From Candidatus Aminicenantes bacterium UBA647 (lineage in GTDB: Bacteria > Acidobacteriota > Aminicenantia > UBA2199): a DNA stretch of 58,091 bases. Where the stretch lies: the NCBI GenBank assembly GCA_002299555.1, contig DBOL01000055.1, positions 1 to 58,091 of the forward strand, read 5' to 3'. This document shows, in pieces, positions 1-8,943 of the stretch. Numbering within the stretch: the first letter of the stretch is position 1; each line of letters begins with the position of its first letter. The notes under the pieces are model-generated. The model searched no databases. It had not been told where the DNA came from and worked only from the letters and a program-made list of their open reading frames with translations. The translations under genes were made by a program, and so were the position numbers.

Positions 1-1
1 C

Positions 2-853
2 CTTTTTTCTCTTCTTATATGGGGAAAGTTTGACAATTTTTTCCTTATCGTTATCATTTTTGCTTCTTTCTGGTTCACAGCTATCGGATTTGTCGATGAT
101 TATCTTAAAAGTATAAATGGCTCTTCTGATGCCGGAATGTCCAGAAGTCTTAAATTACTATTCCAGATTCTTTTCGGGATCATTTTATCAATATTGGTAT
201 TGTCTCCGGAATCCTCTCCATTTCCTGAAGAGCTTCTAACCAAACTTTATGTACCATTCTTCAAAAATCCGATCATTGACCTTTCATGGTTCTACTATGT
301 TTTCATTGTTTTGGTGGTCATAGGAATTTCTAATTCAATAAACTTTGCCGACGGTCTGGATGGTCTTGCTACAATTCCTGTAGTTTTTCTCTCTTTTGTT
401 TATGCAATATTTGCATATATAATCGGGAACTCAAAGGTTGCTGCATATCTATGGTATCCCTACATTGAGGGTTCAGGGGAGTTGGTTATTGTGCTGGCTT
501 CATTGATAGGGGCTCTTGCTGCATTTTTGTGGTTCAATACTTTCCCTGCTCAGATATTCATGGGTGATACAGGATCACTTTTTCTTGGTGGAGTGATTGC
601 AACTTCGGCAATACTATTGAAAAAAGAGATCATTTTTCTTATAGCCGGTGGTGTATTTGTCATTGAGTTCCTTACAGTTTTTATTCAGGACTATATCGGA
701 ATAAAGTTATTAAAACGACGAATATTTTACCGTGCTCCGATTCACCATACTTTCCAATTCCTCGGAGTTGCTGAATCAAAAATTGTTGTAAGGTTTTGGA
801 TAATTGCTGCGATGTTTACACTTGTAAGCCTTATCACTCTTAAACTCAGGTAA
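2..853 (+). CDS. mraY: Phospho-N-acetylmuramoyl-pentapeptide transferase MraY (5' end outside window)
   Basis: Integral inner-membrane enzyme that moves phospho-MurNAc-pentapeptide from UDP to undecaprenyl phosphate, making lipid I for peptidoglycan. The frame is open from base 2, so the N-terminus lies upstream of the window and the ATG at 137 is internal. Family motifs seen in order: GFVDDYLK just before that ATG, NFADGLDGLA, FNTFPAQIFMGDTGS with the catalytic-loop aspartate, and the C-terminal RAPIHH motif followed by VVRFWII. These separate MraY from WecA. The third histidine of the usual HHH run is threonine here (HHT). The next gene, a small membrane protein, starts 4 nt after the stop; no mur genes follow. 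Confidence 0.95.
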   Translation, partial: LFSLLIWGKFDNFFLIVIIFASFWFTAIGFVDDYLKSINGSSDAGMSRSLKLLFQILFGIILSILVLSPESSPFPEELLTKLYVPFFKNPIIDLSWFYYVFIVLVVIGISNSINFADGLDGLATIPVVFLSFVYAIFAYIIGNSKVAAYLWYPYIEGSGELVIVLASLIGALAAFLWFNTFPAQIFMGDTGSLFLGGVIATSAILLKKEIIFLIAGGVFVIEFLTVFIQDYIGIKLLKRRIFYRAPIHHTFQFLGVAESKIVVRFWIIAAMFTLVSLITLKLR

Positions 854-857
854 AAAT

Positions 858-1538
858 ATGGAACACATAAACTCAATAATTATTTTTTTAGGCAAGAATA
901 TTAAAAGTTTTTTTATTTCAATTTTGTTACGCTTTATTGTTTTTACTCTGATACTTACAATTTCAGTTGTTGCGTTCTTTTTAGCCGGCCCCCTTTTTAA
1001 GAATTCAGTTTGTTTTGCTATGATACTTTTACTCATTTTAATTATAAATCATCTTGTGAATCATAAAATATTTATTAAGCACACATTTTCTCTTATGGAA
1101 AGATACAGTGAAGATAGTGTTGAAAAAAATATCAAAGTGAAAAACAGTTCTGATCTTTTCGTAGATATAAAAAGAAAAAAAGTGCTCAGAAGTTTGTTAA
1201 GTTTAAAAACAATTCTTATGTTACCTGCAAAATTTTCCTTTTCCTTATCTTTTATTCTGAATAAATACAGGGCAGAAGGATCCTTTCACCAAAAAGAAAT
1301 TAAAGGTCTGCTTTTAGAACATTATAAACAGATAGTTATTGAAACATTAATAAGCCTGGCCATATCACTTCCATTTTTCCTTATCTCAATTGTGTTTACT
1401 GCAGGTTATGGTTCCGAGCTTTTGGTATTGTCACTGATCCTTGCTATGATATTTTTTTTGTTCATTAAATCCGCACTGATCACTCCAATATTTTATCTGA
1501 TAACTTTCAGGAATCTCCTTCAAAGGATAAGATCTTAA
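858..1538 (+). CDS. Predicted membrane protein, unknown function
   Basis: A protein of about 226 residues with two hydrophobic N-terminal stretches (about 20-45 and 50-70), a basic, mostly polar middle (about 75-150, rich in Lys and Ser) and two strongly hydrophobic C-terminal segments (about 160-215). I recognise no family motif. It follows mraY by 4 nt on the same strand and is probably co-transcribed with it, which hints at, but does not show, an envelope role. No Shine-Dalgarno is obvious, consistent with translational coupling to mraY. It is a real gene by position and by its long uninterrupted frame. Confidence 0.7.
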   Translation: MEHINSIIIFLGKNIKSFFISILLRFIVFTLILTISVVAFFLAGPLFKNSVCFAMILLLILIINHLVNHKIFIKHTFSLMERYSEDSVEKNIKVKNSSDLFVDIKRKKVLRSLLSLKTILMLPAKFSFSLSFILNKYRAEGSFHQKEIKGLLLEHYKQIVIETLISLAISLPFFLISIVFTAGYGSELLVLSLILAMIFFLFIKSALITPIFYLITFRNLLQRIRS

Positions 1539-1555
1539 TATAAAGGCTGATCACA

Positions 1556-2503
1556 CTATTGCTGATGGTTTCCTATCCACAGATCCGGATCCCATCCGTT
1601 CATGACAAACAGGCTTTCACCATTTATTATATTTCTTATATGTATTCTTGAATTCCCCCGGCTACCGAACATATGAACAGCAAACTCTTCATCATTTGAC
1701 CAATTCAGTCTATAGATCTCTTCCTTCTCAGGAGCTTTAAGGGCTTTTACAAACTGCCCGTCTTTGACATTATGGAGATTGTATCTGAAATGGGGAGCAG
1801 GTAACCATGCAGCGTAATTAAGTGGAGAAGCACATGGCCTGCAATTTTGACCTGAAGAGATCTTTATACCTTTGTTATTGCTGGAGAGTTCAGCAACGAA
1901 AATATCTTTCCCATTATTGTAAACTATATATTTACCATCACCGGTAAGCTCACAATGTTTGTCGATCACAGGAAATGGAAAGATTTCTATTACGATCTCA
2001 GGATCATCAATCTTCACTGCAATGCCCGTTCCTGCCTTTGACGGGCCGAAAATATAATTCTTCTCATTAAGTACAATAATACTCCACCTTGTCTCCTTGG
2101 AAGTATCCATCTTTCTATTGCTGATCATGACCTTTTTTCCATGCTCATCAGCAATAAAGATATTCCCCGAATACCTGTAAACAAAAAAAGATCCATCCGG
2201 AGACCAGAAAGGCCTCGGTGTTTTCCCTCTTTTCCACCGTCCTTTACCCCCTTCAACCACAATCCCTTTCAGTTTTTTAACAATCCCATCGTTAAGAGAC
2301 ATTATCATCAAATGGGGAGGGTTTGAATATAAAAGCTTCCCCTCTCTTCCCCGGGCAAACTTTGTCCATTTTCTCCCTATATCAGATGATCCTGAAGTGA
2401 TATTCCCTGTTTCTTCCTTTTTTATTCCTGAATTAAGAAGGAAAAAGAGAATAAGAACCGTGCCGGAAAGAAATAGCAAAGAGAACCTTATATAGCGTTT
2501 CAT
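1556..2503 (-). CDS. Membrane-anchored beta-propeller-like protein, unknown function
   Basis: A 315-residue protein with an N-terminal signal anchor (about residues 5-23) and then short repeating strands typical of TolB/WD40-like propellers: WSPDGSFFVYRYSGNIFIAD, then TGDGKYIVYNNGKDIFVAEL, then LNWSNDEEFAVHMF. The SPDG and GDGKYIVY turns mark the propeller class. It probably faces the periplasm. It is transcribed towards the preceding gene with only 17 nt between stops and has no strong ribosome site upstream. No catalytic residues are recognised; a scaffold or binding role is inference. Confidence 0.65.
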   Translation of the reverse strand: MKRYIRFSLLFLSGTVLILFFLLNSGIKKEETGNITSGSSDIGRKWTKFARGREGKLLYSNPPHLMIMSLNDGIVKKLKGIVVEGGKGRWKRGKTPRPFWSPDGSFFVYRYSGNIFIADEHGKKVMISNRKMDTSKETRWSIIVLNEKNYIFGPSKAGTGIAVKIDDPEIVIEIFPFPVIDKHCELTGDGKYIVYNNGKDIFVAELSSNNKGIKISSGQNCRPCASPLNYAAWLPAPHFRYNLHNVKDGQFVKALKAPEKEEIYRLNWSNDEEFAVHMFGSRGNSRIHIRNIINGESLFVMNGWDPDLWIGNHQQ

Positions 2504-2550
2504 TATTAACGAATTTAAACTAATTGAACCGCAAAGTCAATCGTTAAATA

Positions 2551-2578
2551 TTGACAATCGGTACATTCCTGTTATGAT
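2551..2578 (+). promoter_or_regulatory. Sigma70-type promoter of the CoA-binding gene, apparently leaderless
   Basis: TTGACA at 2551-2556, a 16-nt spacer, then TATGAT at 2573-2578 preceded by TG (extended -10). The expected start of transcription, 6-8 nt downstream, falls on the ATG at 2584, and there is no Shine-Dalgarno upstream, so the mRNA may be leaderless. Confidence 0.6.
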
Positions 2579-2583
2579 GGAAT

Positions 2584-2973
2584 ATGGATAAAATTATCAA
2601 AAACATTGTACTTATTGGCGCTTCAGCGAATAAATCAAAGTATGGAAATATAATTTTAAATGACCTTTTGAGCAAAGGATATATTGTATTCCCGGTCCAT
2701 CCTGCCCTTGAAAACATTGATGGACTCAAAGTTTTTAAAACTCCCGAAGAAATATCAGAGGATATTGACCTGTTTGTTTTTGTTATCCCTTCTTTAGCAG
2801 GGCTTGAAGTAACCAAAAGACTTTATAGTAAAGGTCACAGAAAATTCTGGTATCAGCCTGGTGCTGAAAGCAACGAAATATCTGAATTCTTAAAAGGTGA
2901 CCCTTTAGTTAAATTCAGTACAATCAGCTGTATAATGGTCAAGACTTCGGAGGAAGGTGACCTCGTTTTCTAA
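2584..2973 (+). CDS. CoA-binding domain protein (YccU-like)
   Basis: A small cytosolic protein of 129 residues with a single Rossmann CoA-binding domain. The N-terminal IVLIGASANKSKYGN carries the glycine-rich nucleotide loop, and the middle FPVHPALENIDGLKVF matches the family's VNPxxxxIxGxxxY pattern. The family is stand-alone and related to the CoA-binding lobe of succinyl-CoA synthetase; its role is not settled. In most relatives the C-terminus has a QxGxxxxE segment, seen here as WYQPGAESNE. The start codon sits where the promoter predicts the mRNA to begin. The downstream peptidase gene starts near or inside its 3' end. Confidence 0.8.
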   Translation: MDKIIKNIVLIGASANKSKYGNIILNDLLSKGYIVFPVHPALENIDGLKVFKTPEEISEDIDLFVFVIPSLAGLEVTKRLYSKGHRKFWYQPGAESNEISEFLKGDPLVKFSTISCIMVKTSEEGDLVF

Positions 2974-2986
2974 TAAAAGTGATAAT

Positions 2987-5227
2987 ATGAGCAAAAACAT
3001 TTTCAATATTTTCCTGATCTCTTTACTTTTCACACTCAATCTCATCCCTTCCGAGAGAATCTTTGACTGGCCGCTTAAGATCAACAATGGCTATAGCTCA
3101 TCTTTCCAGGAGTTCCGTTCAGGTCATTTCCATGGTGGTATTGATCTGAGGACATTTCAAAAGACCGGATACACTGTGCATGCAGTCCAGGAAGGTCATA
3201 TATACAAAATCCGTTATGTAAGGAGAGGTAGTGGAAAAGGTATTTATATTAAACATCAGAACGGCCTTAGTTCGATTTACTTCCATTTAAAAGGTTTTAC
3301 CGGACCCGTTGAGAAAATAATAAAGAAGCTTCAGCGAATTAAAAAAAAGAAATATTTCGGGAATTATATTCTTCAAAGACCAATTCATGTACAAAAAGGG
3401 GACCTGATCGGCTATTCAGGCGAGACCGGGAGTGGATTCCCACATTTGCATCTTGAAATACGTGATAAAGAAAATGCTCTTTTAAATCCTTTCAGGCTTA
3501 TCAATTTCATAACTAAAGACAAAAACTTACCGATATTGCGAAAGTTATTGATACGAACTATAAAAGACTCATCAATTAACGGAAGAGTAGGGGAGTTCGG
3601 ATTTGCATTTGTAAAAGAAAATGGCGGGAATTATAAAATTCCTGAGAAAATATATATTAACGGTGAATGTGAATTCATACTTAATACTTTCGATATTTCA
3701 GATTCAGGAAAACATGTTGCGCCTTCCAGGATTGAGTTTTTTCTTAATGGAGAAGAAATTTACAATATTGAATTTACACGTTTCACGTATGATGATAATA
3801 ACCAATTAGGATTTGTTTATGACATGTTGTTCTCATCCTCAAGTTCATATTTTTTTAACCTTTTCAACCAGAAAGGATTTGCTTTATCAAAGGAGAGCAA
3901 AACTTCAAAGAATATTTTCAAGTTGACCAGGCCAGGAATAAACAATTTCAAAGTAAATATTTATGATAATTTCAACAATGTTACTACCGGGAGATTTTCG
4001 ATCTTCAGATCTTCTGATCCCGTAATAAATATTGGAGCTTCCGGGCTTGATGATCGAGGGACACACTTAAATATTACAGAGTTTCATCAGGGAACATCTT
4101 CAAAGGTGACATTATCAATATTTGATAAAAATTCCTCCCTGGTATTTAGCAAAAATTTGAAAATCAGTGACATAATAAAAAATGGGACTCTGGAAATCCC
4201 TGAAAACTTAAAAGAGAAGTATTTTTTAGCTGAGTTTACATTTTATCACGGTGACAGGTTGATAACAAAAAAAAGTTTCACATTTAATAATCATGACCTG
4301 AACTTTATAACTAACCTGAAGATCGACAAATTTATAAATAGAAACAGTGTTACTATCAGATTAAAAGGACACCATATTGGATCAAACAATATTATTCTCG
4401 AAGTAATTCAGGGTAATGATAGAAAAGTGTTATTTCCCCAAAATGATTCCATTGGAATATTTTTTAATTTTGAGCCTTTAAATTTCGAAAATGAAGTGAA
4501 TCTGAATTTTTCATTTTTTAATAATCGCAAGTTAACTGCTCAGATACAGAAAAAGATCAACTTGATAAAAATTTCTGATGGCATTGAACAGGTTTTTAGT
4601 CTTAATGATCTTAAGATCAACTTCGCAAAACGATCTGTAAGAGAAGATAAAGTGATTCTGGTTGAGAACGTGTCCCACCTTTCATCATTTCCGGTTCTCT
4701 CTCCTCAATACAGGATTTATCCTCACACATTTCCTTTTCTGGATAGTGTTCATATAAAGTTCAAAAGTTTAGAAAAAGATCCTGAACAGATAGGCATATT
4801 CAAATATTCACTTAAAAGTAAAAAATGGTATTACATAGCGACATCTGTAAAAAAGAGTGAAGGGCTTTTTACTTCCAGGATATTAACAACCGGAATATTT
4901 TCTCTTATGAGAGATATTTACAAACCGGAGATCTACTTTAAACGACCTCGTAAATTAACAGGAAATGATCTTCACCTGTTCAAAATTATTATCACTGACA
5001 AAGGGAAGGGTGTAGATGACAACGAGATCAGGGCTATTTTGAACGGGATACCGGTTTTGTCAGAATATGATCCTGACTGGAACACACTTAATATAGAAAA
5101 TTTCAGTGCTAAGGTTAAAAATGGTTGGAACAAACTTAAAATAAGCCTGAAAGATCGTGCAGGGAACTATTCTTCGAAAGAGACCCGGTTCAAAGTTGAA
5201 AAGTTTGACCGGAATCAGATATTGTAA
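2987..5227 (+). CDS. Secreted M23-family metallopeptidase with long C-terminal region
   Basis: About 746 residues: signal peptide at 1-22, then a LytM/M23 domain to about residue 175, then about 570 residues of beta-rich sequence without a motif I know. Zinc ligands are visible as H49 and D53 (HFHGGIDL) and H153/H155 (HLHLE). M23 enzymes cut peptidoglycan cross-bridges, or act as inactive activators of amidases. The ATG at 2987 starts directly with the signal peptide. A GTG at 2957, inside the previous gene and 3 nt after GGAGG, would add 10 residues and cannot be excluded. It lies in a forward run with PAP2 and barrel genes, suggesting envelope maintenance. Confidence 0.85.
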   Translation: MSKNIFNIFLISLLFTLNLIPSERIFDWPLKINNGYSSSFQEFRSGHFHGGIDLRTFQKTGYTVHAVQEGHIYKIRYVRRGSGKGIYIKHQNGLSSIYFHLKGFTGPVEKIIKKLQRIKKKKYFGNYILQRPIHVQKGDLIGYSGETGSGFPHLHLEIRDKENALLNPFRLINFITKDKNLPILRKLLIRTIKDSSINGRVGEFGFAFVKENGGNYKIPEKIYINGECEFILNTFDISDSGKHVAPSRIEFFLNGEEIYNIEFTRFTYDDNNQLGFVYDMLFSSSSSYFFNLFNQKGFALSKESKTSKNIFKLTRPGINNFKVNIYDNFNNVTTGRFSIFRSSDPVINIGASGLDDRGTHLNITEFHQGTSSKVTLSIFDKNSSLVFSKNLKISDIIKNGTLEIPENLKEKYFLAEFTFYHGDRLITKKSFTFNNHDLNFITNLKIDKFINRNSVTIRLKGHHIGSNNIILEVIQGNDRKVLFPQNDSIGIFFNFEPLNFENEVNLNFSFFNNRKLTAQIQKKINLIKISDGIEQVFSLNDLKINFAKRSVREDKVILVENVSHLSSFPVLSPQYRIYPHTFPFLDSVHIKFKSLEKDPEQIGIFKYSLKSKKWYYIATSVKKSEGLFTSRILTTGIFSLMRDIYKPEIYFKRPRKLTGNDLHLFKIIITDKGKGVDDNEIRAILNGIPVLSEYDPDWNTLNIENFSAKVKNGWNKLKISLKDRAGNYSSKETRFKVEKFDRNQIL

Positions 5228-5238
5228 TACTATAATTG

Positions 5239-6117
5239 ATGCTCAAAAAACAAATCTCCATCTTGCTCATATTATTTCTTTGTCTTAATTTATCTCCTGT
5301 TTTCGGGTCTGAATCTTATAAAACTGATGATCCCGAAATCGAGAAAAGTAAAAAAGAAGAAAATGTAAATGAACCTTTTTTCAAGGCCATTCTTGAAGAT
5401 GAGGGCGAAATATGGACAGCACCTCTTAGATTCTCTTTGAAAGATTGGGCCCTCGTTGCAGGAATGTCAGTTTTCACTGGTTATCTGATCTCAAATGATG
5501 AATCAATATACAATAGATTTAAATCTTATCAGAATAAGAACAAGTGGGTTGATGATGTCAGTCCCATAATGACCATCCTTGGAGATGGCAATGTAAGCCT
5601 TGGTGTTTCCGGACTTTTCTATCTTTCGGGTTTTCTGATCAAAGACGAAAAGGCAAAAGATACAGGAAAACTTTTATTGATGAGCCTGATTCATTCAGGG
5701 GTTGTGGTTCAGCTGTTAAAACATCTGACCGGAAGACAAAGGCCAGAGGCGGAAAAAGGAGTTGATAGATGGGATGGACCTTCAGGTTTTTTTAAAAGAT
5801 ATAAAGATAACAGGGATATGTACTACGATTCATTCCCTTCAGGGCATACAATCACTGTATGGTCGACTGCTACAGTTATTGCTCACCAATACAATAAATC
5901 CGTCATTATACCTATCTTGAGTTACGGGCTGGCTACTTTGTCAGGTTTATCAAGGATAACTGAGGATACGCATTGGTTGTCTGATGTATTTGTAGGTGCA
6001 GTTCTCGGCTTTGCTATCGGGAAATTTATTTATAAAAAAAGATCCAGAAAATTTATGATTATGCCATTGATTGAGAATGGGAAGACCGGCATAAATGTCG
6101 GCTTTAAATTAAGGTAA
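5239..6117 (+). CDS. PAP2-family phosphatase, envelope-located
   Basis: A protein of 292 residues with a signal peptide and the three PAP2 signature motifs in order: KHLTGRQRP, SFPSGHT and SRITEDTHWLSDVF, carrying the catalytic histidines and arginines. Such enzymes dephosphorylate lipid phosphates such as undecaprenyl pyrophosphate or phosphatidate at the periplasmic face. The hydrophobic segments are short and the C-terminus ends in alternating residues (GKTGINVGFKLR). The frame also contains TTG at 5236; ATG at 5239 is preferred. It begins 11 nt after the M23 gene and ends 6 nt before the barrel gene, so the three are probably one transcript. The substrate is not determinable here. Confidence 0.85.
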   Translation: MLKKQISILLILFLCLNLSPVFGSESYKTDDPEIEKSKKEENVNEPFFKAILEDEGEIWTAPLRFSLKDWALVAGMSVFTGYLISNDESIYNRFKSYQNKNKWVDDVSPIMTILGDGNVSLGVSGLFYLSGFLIKDEKAKDTGKLLLMSLIHSGVVVQLLKHLTGRQRPEAEKGVDRWDGPSGFFKRYKDNRDMYYDSFPSGHTITVWSTATVIAHQYNKSVIIPILSYGLATLSGLSRITEDTHWLSDVFVGAVLGFAIGKFIYKKRSRKFMIMPLIENGKTGINVGFKLR

Positions 6118-6123
6118 ATATAT

Positions 6124-8496
6124 ATGAAAAATATCCAATTAATTCTACTAATGATCGTCTTTATTATCCCTTTGCCCGGGAGCGAAACCAGTTCAAAATC
6201 ATATAATACATTCGATTTTGATGAGTTTATGTTCAGGTATCTCCCCGGAACAATTTTCCCGAATTTTTTTCTCGAGAATTACGCACCGGATGTTACACTG
6301 ATGGTAGAAGAGAATAATAGTTTCTCTCATATTGATAACCCCAGAGTGTATTTCGAGGGTGAATCATATATCAACTTTAACTGGAACTATGATGGCTTTA
6401 ATATAAATTCAGCTATTGATCCCGGCCGATCTGCTATAATTTTCCCTTTCTCCACATATTCCGATTATTCAGTTAAAGGGATGTCAGCAGCAGTTAGCTA
6501 CCCCGGACTTCATATAACTTCAACTGATCATGTTGACAACTATTCTCGTGGGATAATATCATCCGTTTATTCTGATCTGGGATCATACACTCCACTTGGA
6601 CCTGTAATGATCCAGCCGGAACACCCGTCTTTAAGGGATGAGATGCTTTATTCAACAAGAAGAAGAATCGATAATAGTTATTTTATTGATTATATGATCA
6701 ACAGAAAACTTGCAGGAGGAAATATCACACTTGGAGTGGATAATTATTACATTAAAAGAGATTTTAACGATTTCAACAAAATTGATGAACAATTCTCTGA
6801 GAATGGAAATTACCTGATATTCAGCCTTAAATACAAAAAAGATACAAAATACGGGACTTATGAGATACTCGGGGGGATAAATTCCCTGAAAAGAGATAAT
6901 GTCTATGCTGAACTTGGCAGGCTGCCTCAAGAGACAATCAAAAATACACTCAATTCTTTTATCACAGGTTTTAAATATAATAGCAAAAAATTCACTTTTC
7001 TTGCCTCCTTTATTCATGAAAATTCTGATAATGACCCGGCTACACCCAACCATTCTATTGATATTTTTGATAATGACGGAGATGATATTTTTGCACTTAA
7101 TAAATACGGGAGATTGTCTTCTGAGATATTTTCATCTGAATTAACCTATTCTGTTTTTAATAATACAAAACTTGATCTCAGGTTTTTCGGTACATCCAGG
7201 TTAAGTGTCCTCTCTTCTGATGAATATACTGATGAAAATAATACTTTTTTTGCAGGTAATGACCCTTATCAGGTTATTTTGTGGGAAAAAGGTAATGAAT
7301 ATACAAATACAAATTTTAATTTAAATACAGGATTCAGGTTCAATTGGTCGCTAAATGACAGTTCGGTTTTAACAGGCAGTGTATATATGGGAATATCCAG
7401 TCTGGGTTTTACTCTCAAAGAAAATAATATAAGTTTTATCGATGCAGGTTTTAACCTCGGGTTCTTTACTTCTGGCAGATCATCTTCATTTTATCTGAGT
7501 GCAGGAAGAACACCAGGAAAACTTAAGGAGAACATGAATTATTTCCTTGAAAGGTCGGGAGCTTCCGGGTCTATCCATTATTGGACGGATATCAATAATG
7601 ATAACCTGTATCAGGCAGGGGAGGAGACATCATTATACGGCTATACGGGCGGGAGTTATCACACAATTGATACGGATATAAAGAATCCCGTTACAAATAG
7701 TTTGTTATTACTCTATTCGAAAAAAATGTCCGGTAATTTTGTATTTAATCTTAAAGCTCTTTTTAAACAAATCCTCAACAATCCCTGGGTAGAATTTGAT
7801 GGTGATAATGGCTATTATCAGAATATAAACGGAGTAGACCTTTTCTTTGTTGATTCGCCGATAGACAAATTTTCTCTGACAAATGCCCAGTTCGAGAAAG
7901 ACCCTTTTTATGCTGAACTACTTCTGAATTTTACAGGAAAGGTAAATGACAGATGGTTCTTTTCATTTTCCTTTATGGCACATATGGGGATGGGATATAC
8001 TTCCTTCGGTAATGGCCCTAATTCGAATGATATAGGTATTCTGAACGAATCGATGGCCAATCCGAATTCATGGATCAACGGATACGGGAGGGTTGATGGT
8101 GACAGAGGATTTGTGTCAAAATTGTATTTCGGATATTTCCTTTCAAAAAAACTCTTCCTTGGAGTCAGTATAAAATACAGGGATGGTAACCCCTTCGCTT
8201 TTCTCAACAGAGAGTACAATGATGGACAATGGATCTTGTATTACAAGACAATTCAGGCTGAAGATGAAAGGGGGATCAAAGGAGGACCAAGGGAAGACTA
8301 TGTGTCCGATATTAGTTTGAAGTTATCTTATTCTTTCAGGCTATTCAGAAAAAATGCTTCTCTCGGGCTGTCATTCTTCAATGTTCTTGATTTCGGTAGT
8401 GAGATCTCAGAATATGTTTTTTCAGGAGGGGAAAGGTATTCGATGGAATTACAAATACCGAAAAGTATCAGATTGAACCTTTCTTTCGAACTTTGA
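6124..8496 (+). CDS. Large outer-membrane beta-barrel protein (TonB-dependent-receptor-like)
   Basis: A 790-residue exported protein with a signal peptide (1-20) and then almost continuous alternating hydrophobic/polar strands with Tyr/Phe/Trp at strand ends and Asn/Asp/Gly-rich loops, typical of a barrel of about 20 or more strands. It ends in aromatic-rich strands and a terminal LSFEL. The N-terminal third vaguely resembles a degenerate plug, but I see no TonB box and no carboxypeptidase-like domain, so receptor function is only a suggestion. It could also be a passive porin or an assembly partner of the M23/PAP2 proteins upstream, with which it is tightly spaced. Confidence 0.65.
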   Translation: MKNIQLILLMIVFIIPLPGSETSSKSYNTFDFDEFMFRYLPGTIFPNFFLENYAPDVTLMVEENNSFSHIDNPRVYFEGESYINFNWNYDGFNINSAIDPGRSAIIFPFSTYSDYSVKGMSAAVSYPGLHITSTDHVDNYSRGIISSVYSDLGSYTPLGPVMIQPEHPSLRDEMLYSTRRRIDNSYFIDYMINRKLAGGNITLGVDNYYIKRDFNDFNKIDEQFSENGNYLIFSLKYKKDTKYGTYEILGGINSLKRDNVYAELGRLPQETIKNTLNSFITGFKYNSKKFTFLASFIHENSDNDPATPNHSIDIFDNDGDDIFALNKYGRLSSEIFSSELTYSVFNNTKLDLRFFGTSRLSVLSSDEYTDENNTFFAGNDPYQVILWEKGNEYTNTNFNLNTGFRFNWSLNDSSVLTGSVYMGISSLGFTLKENNISFIDAGFNLGFFTSGRSSSFYLSAGRTPGKLKENMNYFLERSGASGSIHYWTDINNDNLYQAGEETSLYGYTGGSYHTIDTDIKNPVTNSLLLLYSKKMSGNFVFNLKALFKQILNNPWVEFDGDNGYYQNINGVDLFFVDSPIDKFSLTNAQFEKDPFYAELLLNFTGKVNDRWFFSFSFMAHMGMGYTSFGNGPNSNDIGILNESMANPNSWINGYGRVDGDRGFVSKLYFGYFLSKKLFLGVSIKYRDGNPFAFLNREYNDGQWILYYKTIQAEDERGIKGGPREDYVSDISLKLSYSFRLFRKNASLGLSFFNVLDFGSEISEYVFSGGERYSMELQIPKSIRLNLSFEL

Positions 8497-8589
8497 TTTG
8501 CGAGTTCTTCTGTGCTAGAATCTTCTTATAGAGTAAAATTTGAATTTAACAATATTTAATATAAATCAATTAAGAATAGTAGAGGTAAT

Positions 8590-8943
8590 ATGTTCGGATC
8601 AATAGGTTTCCCAGAGATCGTAATGATAATGCTTGTCGTGTTAATGTTGTTTGGCCCAAAAAAAATGCCTGAAATAGCCAAACTTCTCGGTAATACTCTC
8701 AGAGAATTTAAACGGACAATTAATGATGCAAAATCTACGATCCAGGAAGAGATCGATAAAGCAGATATAGGTGAGGATCTTAAAAGCATTAAGAAAGACA
8801 TTAGTGAAGTTACAAATCTTGAAAAAAGTTTGAAGACCTCAATTAAAGAAGAGTTTAAAAAATTTGATATTACCGAAGATGTAGTGAAAACAAAAAAGGA
8901 GATAGAGAAAGCGGTGGAGGATGACGATGACATCAAAGTTTAG
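8590..8943 (+). CDS. tatA: Sec-independent protein translocase TatA/TatE
   Basis: A 117-residue TatA-type protein: a short N-terminal membrane helix with the conserved FPEI (residues 7-10) and FGPKKMPEIAK hinge, then an amphipathic helix and a charged, acidic C-terminal tail. TatA oligomerises to let folded twin-arginine substrates cross the inner membrane. A ribosome site (AGAGGT) precedes the ATG. tatC overlaps the 3' end. No separate tatB is seen, so this protein may do both jobs as in many minimal Tat systems. Its tail is longer than in a minimal TatA. Confidence 0.9.
   Translation: MFGSIGFPEIVMIMLVVLMLFGPKKMPEIAKLLGNTLREFKRTINDAKSTIQEEIDKADIGEDLKSIKKDISEVTNLEKSLKTSIKEEFKKFDITEDVVKTKKEIEKAVEDDDDIKV

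Noticed and set aside
2544..2816. Reverse-strand frame of 90 codons over the CoA-binding gene
   Set aside because: It is the shadow of a gene with strong family motifs and would overlap its promoter.
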